From: Caulobacter ginsengisoli
GTDB lineage: Bacteria; Pseudomonadota; Alphaproteobacteria; Caulobacterales; Caulobacteraceae
DNA length: 64,000 nt
Reading direction: 5' to 3'
NCBI RefSeq assembly: GCF_030814835.1
Contig: NZ_JAUSVS010000005.1
Span: 186,001-250,000 of the forward strand
Shown: positions 26,573-35,139 of the stretch, piece after piece
Layout of the letters: every line of letters begins with the position of its first letter
How positions within the stretch are numbered: the first letter of the stretch is position 1
Translations under genes and position numbers: made by a program
The notes under the pieces: model-generated
What the model was told of the DNA's origin: nothing
Database searches by the model: none
Seen by the model: the letters and a program-made list of their open reading frames with translations, nothing else

Positions 26573-27424
26573 TTGCGGAAGGCTTTGGTGCGTTTGGCGG
26601 CGGTTGCCTTGGGCGTGGCCCTGACGATGTACCTCGCCCTGGTCGCGGTCATGTATGTCGACCAGCGCAAATACCTCTACCAGCCCGACCCGACCTTCAT
26701 CGCTCCGCCGGCCGATGGGCCGCCAATCCAGGTCATCCACCTGACAGCGGCGGACGGAACCAGGCTGGTCGCCTGGTACCTGCCGCCCGAGGGCGACAAA
26801 CCCGTCCTCCTGTTTTTCAACGGCAACGGCCAGGGCCTCGCCCACCAGAAGTGGCGCTGGAAGCGGTTCGCCGAGGCCGGGGTCGGCTTCTTCGCGGTGG
26901 GCTATCGGGGCTATGCGGGCTCGGAGGGCCACCCCAGCGAGCATGGCCTGATCGAGGACTCCAACGCCGCCTACGACTGGGTGGCGGCCCGCTATCCGGC
27001 CGGCAAGATCGTCATCCAGGGCTACAGCCTGGGCTCGGGCCTGGCCGTGCGGCTGGCGGCCCAGCGGCCGGCCCGGGCGCTGATCCTGGAGGCCCCCTAT
27101 ACCTCCACCACCGACGTGGCCGCCATCCGCTTTCCCTGGCTGCCGGTGCGGCTGTTGATGAAGGACCGCTTCCAGTCCACCGACTGGATCGGCAAGGTCC
27201 ATATCCCGGTGCTGATCGTCCACGGTACGCGCGACAGCGTCATCCCGTTCCGATTCGGCCAGCAGCTTTACGCCATGGCGAGCCAGCCCAAGCGGTTCGA
27301 GGCGATGCGGGGTTCGGACCACAGCACCCTGGTCCGCGACGGGCTCTATCGCCACGTCTGGGCCTTCCTGAGTGTCGCCGACCCAGAAAAGACCCCGGCC
27401 CGCGTGAGCGGACCGGGGCTCTGA
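26573..27424 (+). CDS. membrane-anchored alpha/beta-hydrolase (Bem46-like)
   Basis: I set the start at TTG 26573, five bases after GGGGAGGG; the frame also extends to GTG 26537. A single N-terminal span (AAVALGVALTMYLALVAVMY) is followed by DQRKYLYQPDP, typical of the Bem46/YfhR-type hydrolases. The core has LLFFNGNGQG, nucleophile GYSLGSGLAVRLA, an Asp in HGTRDSVIPF and His in GSDHSTLV. The last residues coincide with a GC-rich hairpin at 27386. Substrate unknown. Confidence 0.85.
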   Translation: MRKALVRLAAVALGVALTMYLALVAVMYVDQRKYLYQPDPTFIAPPADGPPIQVIHLTAADGTRLVAWYLPPEGDKPVLLFFNGNGQGLAHQKWRWKRFAEAGVGFFAVGYRGYAGSEGHPSEHGLIEDSNAAYDWVAARYPAGKIVIQGYSLGSGLAVRLAAQRPARALILEAPYTSTTDVAAIRFPWLPVRLLMKDRFQSTDWIGKVHIPVLIVHGTRDSVIPFRFGQQLYAMASQPKRFEAMRGSDHSTLVRDGLYRHVWAFLSVADPEKTPARVSGPGL

Positions 27425-27622
27425 AGTCGGGCAAGGCGGACCAGGAAATCCTCCGCGTTACTGTCACCGATCCTGAGGCATTTCCGGGAGCGAAACAGCC
27501 CCTACCGCGTTGCGGCATAAGGTCCGGGGAGCGTTGCCCAAAGATCATGCAGGCCGTCTTCAAAGTCATTGTCAGTGGCCTGCCGGATGGACAGATGCGC
27601 TGCGGCGCGTCATAGGGCTCAC

Positions 27623-28822
27623 GTGTCCGTGACCGTTTCCCCTTCCGCGCGCCGCGCCGATCTCGACTGGATCCGCGTGGGGGCCTTTGGCCTGCTGATC
27701 CTCTACCATGTGGCCCTGGTCTATGCGCCCTGGGACTGGCACGTCCATTCGCGCCACTACCTGGAATGGCTGCGGGACGGCGCCCTGGTCACCAATCCCT
27801 GGCGGCTGACCCTGCTGTTCCTGGTCTCGGGCGCGGCCCTGCGGCTGATGTCCCGCCGCCTGACTCCCGGCGCCGTGCTCAAGGCCCGCATCGCCCGGCT
27901 GGCCCCGCCCTTCCTGTTCGGGGTGCTGGTGCTGGTGCCGCCCCAGGCCTGGATCGAGGCCATGGCCAAGGGCAGCTGGCATCAGGGGCTGGGCGCCTGG
28001 TGGCTCAACCAGTTCAGCCCCGCCAACCTCGAGACCCTGCCGCTGAACCATCTGTGGTTCGTGCTCTACATCGCCGTCTACAGCCTGGCGGCCATCGCCC
28101 TGCTGGCCCAGCCCGCCGCGCTGGCCAGGCTGGAAAAGGCGTTGGCCTGGGCCACCTCCGGCTGGCGGCTGCTGGTCCTGCCGATCGTCTATCTGGGCCT
28201 GGTTCGCCAGTTCCTGTTCTGGCGCTGGGGCCTGACCAACCACCTGACCAGCGACTGGTACAACCATGCCATCTCGCTGGCCGCCTTCCTGGCTGGTTTC
28301 GCCCTGGTCGGCCAGGACGGCTTCTGGCGCAGCCTCGAGCGGCAGCGCTGGGTCGCGCTGAGCCTGGCCCTCATCGCCCTGCCGCTATTGATGGCGCTGG
28401 AAGTCCATCCTGGCGGCATGGCCTTCGACGGCTCGGTCAAGGCCGGGATGTTCGCGCTCGACCAGTGGGCGACCATCGCCGCCATCCTTGGCTTTGGCAG
28501 CAGGCATCTGCGCCGGGCCGACAGCCCCATCCTGCGCTATTTGAACCAGGCCATCTTTCCCTGCTACCTGATCCACCAGACCCTGCTGGTCGCCGCCGGC
28601 TACCTGCTGCTGCGCATCGGTCTGCCCCTGTGGATCGAGGCCCCGGCCCTGGTGGCCATCACCCTGGGCGGCAGCCTGGCGGTCTATGAACTGGTGCGGC
28701 GGGTCGATCCCATCCGGCCGATCTGGGGCCTCAAGCCGCTCAAGGCGCGAGGGGCTGTCTCGCGGATGCCCGCCCCCGCATCGACTCCGGCCCCCGCCGA
28801 ACGGTCCGCCGAGGCGGCATGA
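27623..28822 (+). CDS. acyltransferase family membrane protein
   Basis: From GTG 27623 (AGGG five bases upstream) the product has about 399 residues and ten or so spans. The opening DLDWIRVGAFGLLILYHVAL has the conserved Arg and His of acyltransferase family 3, with later HLWFVLYI and the C-terminal IHQTLLVAAG. Such enzymes move acyl groups onto sugars, lipids or cell-wall parts at the membrane. Its stop overlaps the DUF998 gene (ATGA). Confidence 0.85.
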   Translation: MSVTVSPSARRADLDWIRVGAFGLLILYHVALVYAPWDWHVHSRHYLEWLRDGALVTNPWRLTLLFLVSGAALRLMSRRLTPGAVLKARIARLAPPFLFGVLVLVPPQAWIEAMAKGSWHQGLGAWWLNQFSPANLETLPLNHLWFVLYIAVYSLAAIALLAQPAALARLEKALAWATSGWRLLVLPIVYLGLVRQFLFWRWGLTNHLTSDWYNHAISLAAFLAGFALVGQDGFWRSLERQRWVALSLALIALPLLMALEVHPGGMAFDGSVKAGMFALDQWATIAAILGFGSRHLRRADSPILRYLNQAIFPCYLIHQTLLVAAGYLLLRIGLPLWIEAPALVAITLGGSLAVYELVRRVDPIRPIWGLKPLKARGAVSRMPAPASTPAPAERSAEAA

Positions 28823-29454
28823 CCCCGCGTTTCCGGCGGCGGCGGCTGATGCTGGCGGTCGGCATGGCCGCGCCGGTCGTCGCCTTTATCGCCGTCGTCC
28901 TGGCGACGCTCAGCTGGCCCGACTACGACCAGTCCCGGCAGTATCTGAGCGAACTGGGCGGCCTGCACGCCCCCGCGCCCTGGCTGTTCAACAGCATGGT
29001 GGTGTTCGCCGGCGTCTCGGCCGCCGTGGCGGGGGTCGGGTTCGCCCTCGCTCTCCTGGCCCTGGACGGCTCGCGCTGGGCCGCCGGGGTGACCGCCGCC
29101 GCCTTCATCCTGGCGGGCGTTGGCATGGTGGTCGCGGGCCTCATTCCCTGGCCCGACCCGCGCCACCGGCTGGTCAATCTGGGCCTTTTCATCATGTTCG
29201 CCCCGCTCTGCCTGATCTGGGGCCTGGCGCGGGTGCGCGAAATGAGGCGTCTGCGGTGGTTTCTTGCCCTGGTTTTCATCGCCATGGCGGTTCTGACCGT
29301 CCTGACCCGCCACCTGGTCTTCAAGGGTCTGGTGAACGACTTCAACGTCGGCTGGTGGGAACGCGGATTCGCCCTGGTGCTGATCGGCTGGACCGGCGTC
29401 GCCGCCTGGGCGCTGGAGCGGCGGCTCGTGGCATTGAGTCGCGGCCAAGCCTGA
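28819..29454 (+). CDS. DUF998 family membrane protein
   Basis: The 211-residue protein has six hydrophobic spans. The first loop carries the family signature SWPDYDQSRQYLSELGG. It overlaps the acyltransferase stop by four bases, so they are translated together. DUF998 proteins have no known biochemical role. Confidence 0.85.
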   Translation: MTPRFRRRRLMLAVGMAAPVVAFIAVVLATLSWPDYDQSRQYLSELGGLHAPAPWLFNSMVVFAGVSAAVAGVGFALALLALDGSRWAAGVTAAAFILAGVGMVVAGLIPWPDPRHRLVNLGLFIMFAPLCLIWGLARVREMRRLRWFLALVFIAMAVLTVLTRHLVFKGLVNDFNVGWWERGFALVLIGWTGVAAWALERRLVALSRGQA

Positions 29455-29812
29455 GCGCCTCCCCTACGGCGGGAATTGTTCTCCAAAATCTGGCCATATT
29501 CTGCTCTCAGTTTCGTGATGACTGCGTGAAGACGAGGCAAACGGGCGTTTTCTGATGACCGGAGCGCGAAAAATGCGGCGCCTGCGAGCCGGCCGGCCTT
29601 TGCTGGAAGAAATCCCTGGAGATTCGGTAGTTTCAGTTGCAATTTCCCGGGAAATCCGGCCTAAGACGGGGCGTTTTTCACATCGCCGTGTTCGCAACCG
29701 CGAGATCACGGGCCGAGGGAAAGCGTCCTTGATAACCGCGAAGTTGATCACGAACCGATCACGGCCCCTCTCGGGCCGCCGGTTCGAGACCTTGAGTTAG
29801 GGATTGGCGCCA
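29455..29812. other. 358-bp gap, less GC-rich, no gene seen
   Basis: This gap ahead of opgH is visibly poorer in GC than its neighbours and has no convincing reading frame or tRNA. It contains GATCACG three times (29704-29710, 29746-29752, 29757-29763) and a GC-rich stem near 29761-29783. These are candidate control sites for opgH, but I cannot name the factor. Confidence 0.4.
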
Positions 29813-31786
29813 ATGCACGGAATGAGTGGCCTGGAGGTCCGGCACGGAACCCAGCCCTTTGTGACGCCGCAAACGGTCAGCCGCACCCTGCTGCCGGGCG
29901 AATCCCCGCTGGCCATGCCGCGCCAATCCTTCACCACCAGGCGCGCCGTGGGCCGCACGCCGGCCACCTCGCCCAAAAACGTCGGCCTGCGCCGCCTGAC
30001 CCTGCTGGCCGCCACCCTCTGCCTGGCCACGCTTGCTGGTTGGGCCCCCTTCGCCATCTACGCCAAGAAGGGCTTCACCGGCGCCGAGATCGCCGCGCTT
30101 GGCCTGTTCGCCATCCTGATCACCTCGATCGCCTGCTGGTTCTCCAGCGCCTTCCTCGGCTTCTGCGTGCGGCTGGCCCGCGGCGACCGCGACGAGCTGA
30201 ACTTCCCGGCCCAGGCCCCCCGGCCGACCACCCGCACCGCCCTGTTGATGCCGGTCTACAACGAGGACCCCAGGGGCGTCTTCGAGCGGCTGGCCCGCAT
30301 CGAGGCCGACCTGACCGCCCACGGCGCCGAGCAGGCCTTCGACATCTTCGTGCTCAGCGACACCACCAAGGACCCCATCGCCCTGGAGGAATGGAGCTCC
30401 TTCCTGGCCTTCCGCGCCCGCTCGTCCTGCCGCGCCTATTACCGCCGCCGGGCCGAGAACCATGAGCGCAAGGCCGGCAATGTCGCCGAATGGGTGCAGC
30501 GTTTCGGCGGCGCCTATGAGTCGATGATCATCTTCGACGCCGACAGCGTCATGACCGCCGACACCCTGCTGCAGCTGGTCGGCGCCATGGAGCGCAATCC
30601 CCAGGCGGGCCTGATCCAGACCACCCCGGCCATCATCGAGGGCGACAGCCTGTTCGCCCGGGCCTCGCAGTTCGGCGTGCGCCTCTATGGCCGCGTCGCC
30701 GCCACGGGCCTGGCCTGGTGGTCGGGCTCGGAGGCCAGCTACTGGGGCCACAACGCCATCCTGCGCGTCCGCGCCTTCGCCGAATGCGCCGGCCTGCCCA
30801 TCCTGAAAGGACCCCGTCCGTTCGGCGGCCACGTCATGAGCCATGACGTCATCGAGGCCTCGCTGATGCGGCGCGGCGGCTGGGGCGTGCATGTGACGGC
30901 GGCCCTGGGCGGCAGCTTCGAGCAGACCCCGCCGAGCCTCGCCGAATTCATGGCCCGCGACCGGCGCTGGTGCCAGGGCAACCTGCAGCACATCCCGCTG
31001 ATCTTCGCCCCCGGCCTGCACCCGGTCAGCCGCCTGCAGCTGTTCTTCGGCGTGCTGGCCTATCTGGCCTCGCCGCTGTGGCTGGCCTCGCTGGTGGTCG
31101 GCATGGGCATCCAGCTCTACGCCACCCTGGGCGTCAGGGCCCTGCCGACCTGGCAGACGATGCACGCCCACCATCCGATGACGGCCATGGTGTTCATCTC
31201 CATGGTCTCCATGGTCCTCTTGATGGGCCCCAAGATGCTGGGCGCCGCCCTGGTGCTGGCGAACAAGCAGGAGCGCGCGCTGTTCGGCGGCGGCCGGATG
31301 GTGCTCAAGGGCGCCCTGCTGGAAATGGCCCTCTCGGCGACCATCGCCCCGATCATGATGGTCGCCCATACCCGCATCATCTTCGAGGCCCTGTCGGGTC
31401 GCGACTCCGGCTGGTCGACCAGCGCCCGCGACAGCCACGACATCTCCTGGCGCGACGCGGCCATGGCGCACCGCTGGGAGCTGGTGGTCGGGGTGGTCTT
31501 CGCCGCCTGCCTCTGCCTGCGCCCGGACCTGATCGCCTGGTTCACCCCCATCGTGCTGCCGTTGCTGCTCTCGACCCCGATCTCGGTCTTCGTGTCGCGC
31601 TCGGCCCCCGGCATTCGCGCGCGCAACGCCGGCTACATGCTGACCCCCGAAGAGCGCGGCGTCGTCGCCCTGCCGCCGCTGCCCACCGTCGAAGACAACC
31701 TGGTCCCCTTCGTGCGGGTTGCCGCCGAAGAGCCGGTCCCCAGTTCCCCCGAACCCGCCGAACTGCGTCAAGCCATCGCGGTCTGA
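29813..31786 (+). CDS. opgH: glucans biosynthesis glucosyltransferase OpgH/MdoH
   Basis: From ATG 29813 the protein has 657 residues. Two spans lie at about residues 63-122. The cytoplasmic GT2 domain has LLMPVYNEDP, FDADSVMTADTLL and the acceptor motif RDRRWCQGN. At least four spans follow. This is the plan of OpgH, which builds the beta-1,2-glucan backbone of osmoregulated periplasmic glucans from UDP-glucose. opgG is not next to it. Confidence 0.93.
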   Translation: MHGMSGLEVRHGTQPFVTPQTVSRTLLPGESPLAMPRQSFTTRRAVGRTPATSPKNVGLRRLTLLAATLCLATLAGWAPFAIYAKKGFTGAEIAALGLFAILITSIACWFSSAFLGFCVRLARGDRDELNFPAQAPRPTTRTALLMPVYNEDPRGVFERLARIEADLTAHGAEQAFDIFVLSDTTKDPIALEEWSSFLAFRARSSCRAYYRRRAENHERKAGNVAEWVQRFGGAYESMIIFDADSVMTADTLLQLVGAMERNPQAGLIQTTPAIIEGDSLFARASQFGVRLYGRVAATGLAWWSGSEASYWGHNAILRVRAFAECAGLPILKGPRPFGGHVMSHDVIEASLMRRGGWGVHVTAALGGSFEQTPPSLAEFMARDRRWCQGNLQHIPLIFAPGLHPVSRLQLFFGVLAYLASPLWLASLVVGMGIQLYATLGVRALPTWQTMHAHHPMTAMVFISMVSMVLLMGPKMLGAALVLANKQERALFGGGRMVLKGALLEMALSATIAPIMMVAHTRIIFEALSGRDSGWSTSARDSHDISWRDAAMAHRWELVVGVVFAACLCLRPDLIAWFTPIVLPLLLSTPISVFVSRSAPGIRARNAGYMLTPEERGVVALPPLPTVEDNLVPFVRVAAEEPVPSSPEPAELRQAIAV

Positions 31787-31913
31787 CCGCGTCGCCCTTG
31801 TTTGGCCCCAAACGGCGGGCATCTGCCCGCCGTCCATACCCATCCTGTTGATGCCCGGCCGTCCAACCTCGGCGGCCCCGCGACTTGGCTCAACGGATCA
31901 GCACGAGGTTGAT

Positions 31914-32882
31914 GTGAAAATCAGTCAGACGACCGCGCCCATACCGGGCGTGCGCGCCCTTGCTCCCGTGATTATCGGCCTGGTCAGCGCCGCTCTCGGC
32001 ATGGGCGGCGCCTGGGCCGTCGGGGCCACCACCCGGCACGAGCAGCACTATTCGGCCAGCATCCAGCCCGCCGTCGTCGCCAAGGCGAATGCCGCCGATC
32101 CGCACGCCGCCCCGGCCCTGCGCGCGCCCGTCACCCTGCTGGCCTTCATCGACCCCATCGCCGGTTGCGGCATCAACTCGCCGTTCGGCATGCGCAAGAT
32201 GCCCTGGGAAGAGGGCGGCCGGCTGCATGAAGGCGTCGACATCGCCGCCCCGGCCGGTTCGCTGGTGCGGGCCACCCTCGACGGGGTGGTCGGCCGCACC
32301 GGGACCAGCGGCAGCTATGGCCGCTTCGTGGAGATCGTCCATGCCAACGGCCTGACCTCCTTCTACGCCCACCTGGGCCGGCTCGGCGCCCTGAAGACCG
32401 GCGAGGCCGTCAAGTCGGGCCAGACCGTCGGCTATGCCGGCAGCACCGGCCGCTCGACCGGCTCGCACCTGCATTTCGAGATCCGCCTGAATGGCAAGCC
32501 GCTCAACCCGGCCCTGTTCATTGGCCAGACCTTCGCCAGCGCCAAGACCCTGCCGCTGACCGCCGCCGCCCGTATTCCGACCCGGGTGCGTCTGGCCCAG
32601 GTGTCCCGCTGGCCGGCCGGCGTCGCCGCCCCGGCCGCGCCGCGCCAGAGTGTCGCCAGTTCCGCCGCGTCCGGCCAGGACGTCAGGACGATCCGCGGCG
32701 GCCGCATGCGCATGGTCCTGACCCCGGTCGCCGACCTGGATCTGCCGGTCCGCGAACCGCCCAAAGCGCCGGCGGCCGATCCGTCCGGCTACCGGCCGGG
32801 CGACCTGCCTCTCAGCCGGCCCACCCCGAAGGCGGCGGCGCCCATCAAGACCAGCCCGATCAACACCACCCACACGGGGTAG
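31914..32882 (+). CDS. M23 family metallopeptidase
   Basis: GTG 31914 has GAGG six bases upstream and gives 322 residues. A signal anchor (APVIIGLVSAALGMGGAWAV) precedes a LytM/M23 domain with zinc ligands in NSPFGMRKMPWEEGGRLHEG, GVDIAAPAG and the late HLHFEIR. All three ligand motifs are present, so it should be an active endopeptidase of peptidoglycan cross-links. The C-terminal 100 residues are Pro/Ala-rich and disordered. Its last 94 bp overlap the convergent gene at 32789. Confidence 0.88.
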   Translation: MKISQTTAPIPGVRALAPVIIGLVSAALGMGGAWAVGATTRHEQHYSASIQPAVVAKANAADPHAAPALRAPVTLLAFIDPIAGCGINSPFGMRKMPWEEGGRLHEGVDIAAPAGSLVRATLDGVVGRTGTSGSYGRFVEIVHANGLTSFYAHLGRLGALKTGEAVKSGQTVGYAGSTGRSTGSHLHFEIRLNGKPLNPALFIGQTFASAKTLPLTAAARIPTRVRLAQVSRWPAGVAAPAAPRQSVASSAASGQDVRTIRGGRMRMVLTPVADLDLPVREPPKAPAADPSGYRPGDLPLSRPTPKAAAPIKTSPINTTHTG

Positions 32883-33193
32883 TGCAGGGCCAGGCCCCGC
32901 CAGGCCACCAGCAGCCCGACCGGCGCGGCGGCCATCCAGCCGCTCGACGGCTCGCCCTCGCCCATGGTCAGGGCCACGAAGGCCGCGGCGGCGGCGGCGA
33001 TGATCCAGGCCAGGACCAGCGCCACGAACACCCCGGCCGTCAGGGTGCCGGCCAGCTGGCGGATCTGCTCGGCGTCGGCCAGGTTCACCCCCGGCGGCGG
33101 CGGGAAGATGTAGAGCAGCAGCATGCGGGCGATCAGCAGGGCGACCAGCCCCGCCAGCGCGCCCCACAGCACCTCGATCCCCGGTCGCCGCAT
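32789..33193 (-). CDS. hypothetical membrane protein (134 aa)
   Basis: ATG 33193 has GGAAGG seven bases upstream. Four hydrophobic spans are visible (WGALAGLVALLIARMLLLYI; LTAGVFVALVLAWIIAAAAA; AAAPVGLLVAWRGLALHY; WVVLIGLVLMGAAAFGVG), with PPPPGVNLADAEQIRQL in the first loop. The last 94 bp are antisense to the M23 gene's disordered tail. Function unknown. Confidence 0.65.
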   Translation of the reverse strand: MRRPGIEVLWGALAGLVALLIARMLLLYIFPPPPGVNLADAEQIRQLAGTLTAGVFVALVLAWIIAAAAAAFVALTMGEGEPSSGWMAAAPVGLLVAWRGLALHYPVWVVLIGLVLMGAAAFGVGRLRGRSPGR

Positions 33194-33245
33194 TCTTGAA
33201 ACCTTCCCACCTGTTCCCGGCCGCACCGTCGTCTAAGTTGGCGCT

Positions 33246-34190
33246 ATGCTCAAGCTTGCCCTGCGCATTCCCGCCGGACTGTTGCTGGCCGTCCTGCTCC
33301 TGATTGCGCTGGGAGGCGCCATGGCCGCCGTCAGTTCGAACGCACCAAGAGGCCGGATGGTCGATATCGGCGGCCGGTCTCTGCACCTGGTCTGCGTCGG
33401 CCCGAAATCCGATCACCCCACCGTCTGGTTCGAATCCGGGGCGTTCGGCATCGCCGCCGACTGGGCCGAGGTGCAGCGGCGGCTGGCCGATAAGGGCCAA
33501 CGTTCCTGCGCCTATGACCGCGCCGGGCTGGGCAGTTCCGATCCGGGGCCAGCGCCTCGCGATAGCCGCGCCATCGCCGCCGACCTGGAAAAGCTGATCG
33601 CGCGTTCGGGCGAGGAAGGGCCTTTCATCTTCGTCGGCCATTCGATGGCCGGCCTGCATGTCCGCCTCTACGCCGTCACCCATCCGGCCCAGGTGGCCGG
33701 CATCGTGCTGGTCGACGCCACCACCGCCGAGGCCTCAGACAACGCGACCCTGCGGATGTTCGTCGAGCGGTTCGGCCAGATCTCGCGCCTGGCCAGCTCG
33801 GCCGCCTCCATCGGCCTCCTGAAGCCCCTCGCCCCGCTGCTGGGCGACGGCATCGGCCTGCCCCCCGACGCGGTCCGGGCCAAGCAGGCGGCGTTCGGTT
33901 CCGGGCCGTCCAACCGCGCGGCGGCGGACGAGGTCACGCTATGGCTCACCGACGCCGCCCAGGCGCGCGAGGCCGGAAATTACGACCCGACCTGGCCGGT
34001 CGCCGTGGTCACCGCCGGCCCGGTCGGCAATCGCGCGGCGTGGAAATCGGCCCAGGCCGCGCCGGCGAGAGCATCCCGTTATCCCTATGCCGTCAATGTC
34101 GATCAGGCCGGTCACGCCAGCCTGCTGGGCCGGCGGTTCGGCCAGGCCATCGTCGACGCCATCCTTCATGTGCGCGACGCCGCCGGTTAG
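33246..34190 (+). CDS. alpha/beta-hydrolase with N-terminal anchor
   Basis: The 314-residue protein begins with a hydrophobic segment (IPAGLLLAVLLLIALGGAMA), probably a signal or anchor. The hydrolase core has FESGAFGIAADWAEVQRRLA, the nucleophile GHSMAGLHVRLYA and a late His (VDQAGHASLLG). The substrate is unknown. It is followed after 31 bp by the ABC transporter pair. Confidence 0.82.
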   Translation: MLKLALRIPAGLLLAVLLLIALGGAMAAVSSNAPRGRMVDIGGRSLHLVCVGPKSDHPTVWFESGAFGIAADWAEVQRRLADKGQRSCAYDRAGLGSSDPGPAPRDSRAIAADLEKLIARSGEEGPFIFVGHSMAGLHVRLYAVTHPAQVAGIVLVDATTAEASDNATLRMFVERFGQISRLASSAASIGLLKPLAPLLGDGIGLPPDAVRAKQAAFGSGPSNRAAADEVTLWLTDAAQAREAGNYDPTWPVAVVTAGPVGNRAAWKSAQAAPARASRYPYAVNVDQAGHASLLGRRFGQAIVDAILHVRDAAG

Positions 34191-34221
34191 GTTGAAGACG
34201 TCGATTGATTCGGGAGGTCGC

Positions 34222-35139
34222 TTGGACGCCGCTCTGCAACTCGACGGGGTGACCAAGCGCTACGGCGCCTTCACCGCCGTCGACGATCTCAGCTTCGCCG
34301 CCCGGCGCGGCAAGATTCTGGGTTTCCTCGGCCCCAATGGCGCCGGCAAGACCTCGACCCTGCGCATGGTCCTGGGCCTGGCCGCCCCGACCGCCGGCAG
34401 GATCAATGTCCTGGGCGCCGCCGACGGCCGGGCCGTGCGCGAGCGGATCGGCTTCCTGCCCGAGGAGCGCGGCCTCTACCGCCGCATGACCCCGGTCGAC
34501 GCCATCGTCTTCCTGGCCGGGCTCAAGGGCGTGCCCACGGGCGAGGCCCGCCGCCGGGCCATGACCCTGCTGGAGGCCCAGGGCCTGGGCGACGCCGCCA
34601 AACGCCAGATCCGCCACCTCTCCAAGGGCATGGCCCAGAAGGTCCAGCTGATCAGCGCCATCGCTCACGAACCCGAGCTGGTCATCCTCGACGAGCCGTT
34701 CAGCGGCCTCGACCCCGTCAACCAGCAGGCGCTGGAAGGCGTCATCCGGGGCCTGGCCCAGCGCGGGGCCACGGTGGTCTTCTCCACCCACGTCATGCAG
34801 CACGCCGAGCGGCTCTGCGACCACGTCGTCCTGCTGGCCAAGGGCCGCAAGGTGTTCGACGGCGACATCGAGGCCGCCAAGGCCCACGCCCCCCGCGCCC
34901 TGGTGCTGGAAGGCGCCCTGGACGAGGCGATGGTGGCGGCCCTGCCCGGCGTGGCCCACACCCATGCCGAACCCCTGGAGGCCGGCCAGCGGGTCACCGC
35001 CGCCCTGGCCCCCGGCGCCAACGGCCAGGCGGCGCTGAAGGCCGCCTTCGCCCAGGGCCTGGACATCGTCCGCTTCGAGCTCAAGGAGCCCAGCCTGCAT
35101 GAGGCCTTCATCGTGCTGACCGGCGGAGACGAGGCATGA
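34222..35139 (+). CDS. ABC-2 exporter ATP-binding protein
   Basis: TTG 34222 follows GGGAGG by four bases; an in-frame extension upstream lies inside the hydrolase gene. The 305-residue protein has Walker A GPNGAGKT, signature LSKGMAQKVQ (LSxGM type), Walker B LVILDEPFSGLDP and a C-terminal domain of the NatA/DrrA group. It overlaps the permease by four bases. Such pairs export ions, drugs or lipids. Confidence 0.92.
   Translation: MDAALQLDGVTKRYGAFTAVDDLSFAARRGKILGFLGPNGAGKTSTLRMVLGLAAPTAGRINVLGAADGRAVRERIGFLPEERGLYRRMTPVDAIVFLAGLKGVPTGEARRRAMTLLEAQGLGDAAKRQIRHLSKGMAQKVQLISAIAHEPELVILDEPFSGLDPVNQQALEGVIRGLAQRGATVVFSTHVMQHAERLCDHVVLLAKGRKVFDGDIEAAKAHAPRALVLEGALDEAMVAALPGVAHTHAEPLEAGQRVTAALAPGANGQAALKAAFAQGLDIVRFELKEPSLHEAFIVLTGGDEA

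Noticed and set aside
29455..29812. tRNA or other classical structural RNA in the AT-richer gap
   Set aside because: No cloverleaf, no GTTCRA-type T-loop in a proper context and no CCA-side stem could be found by eye.
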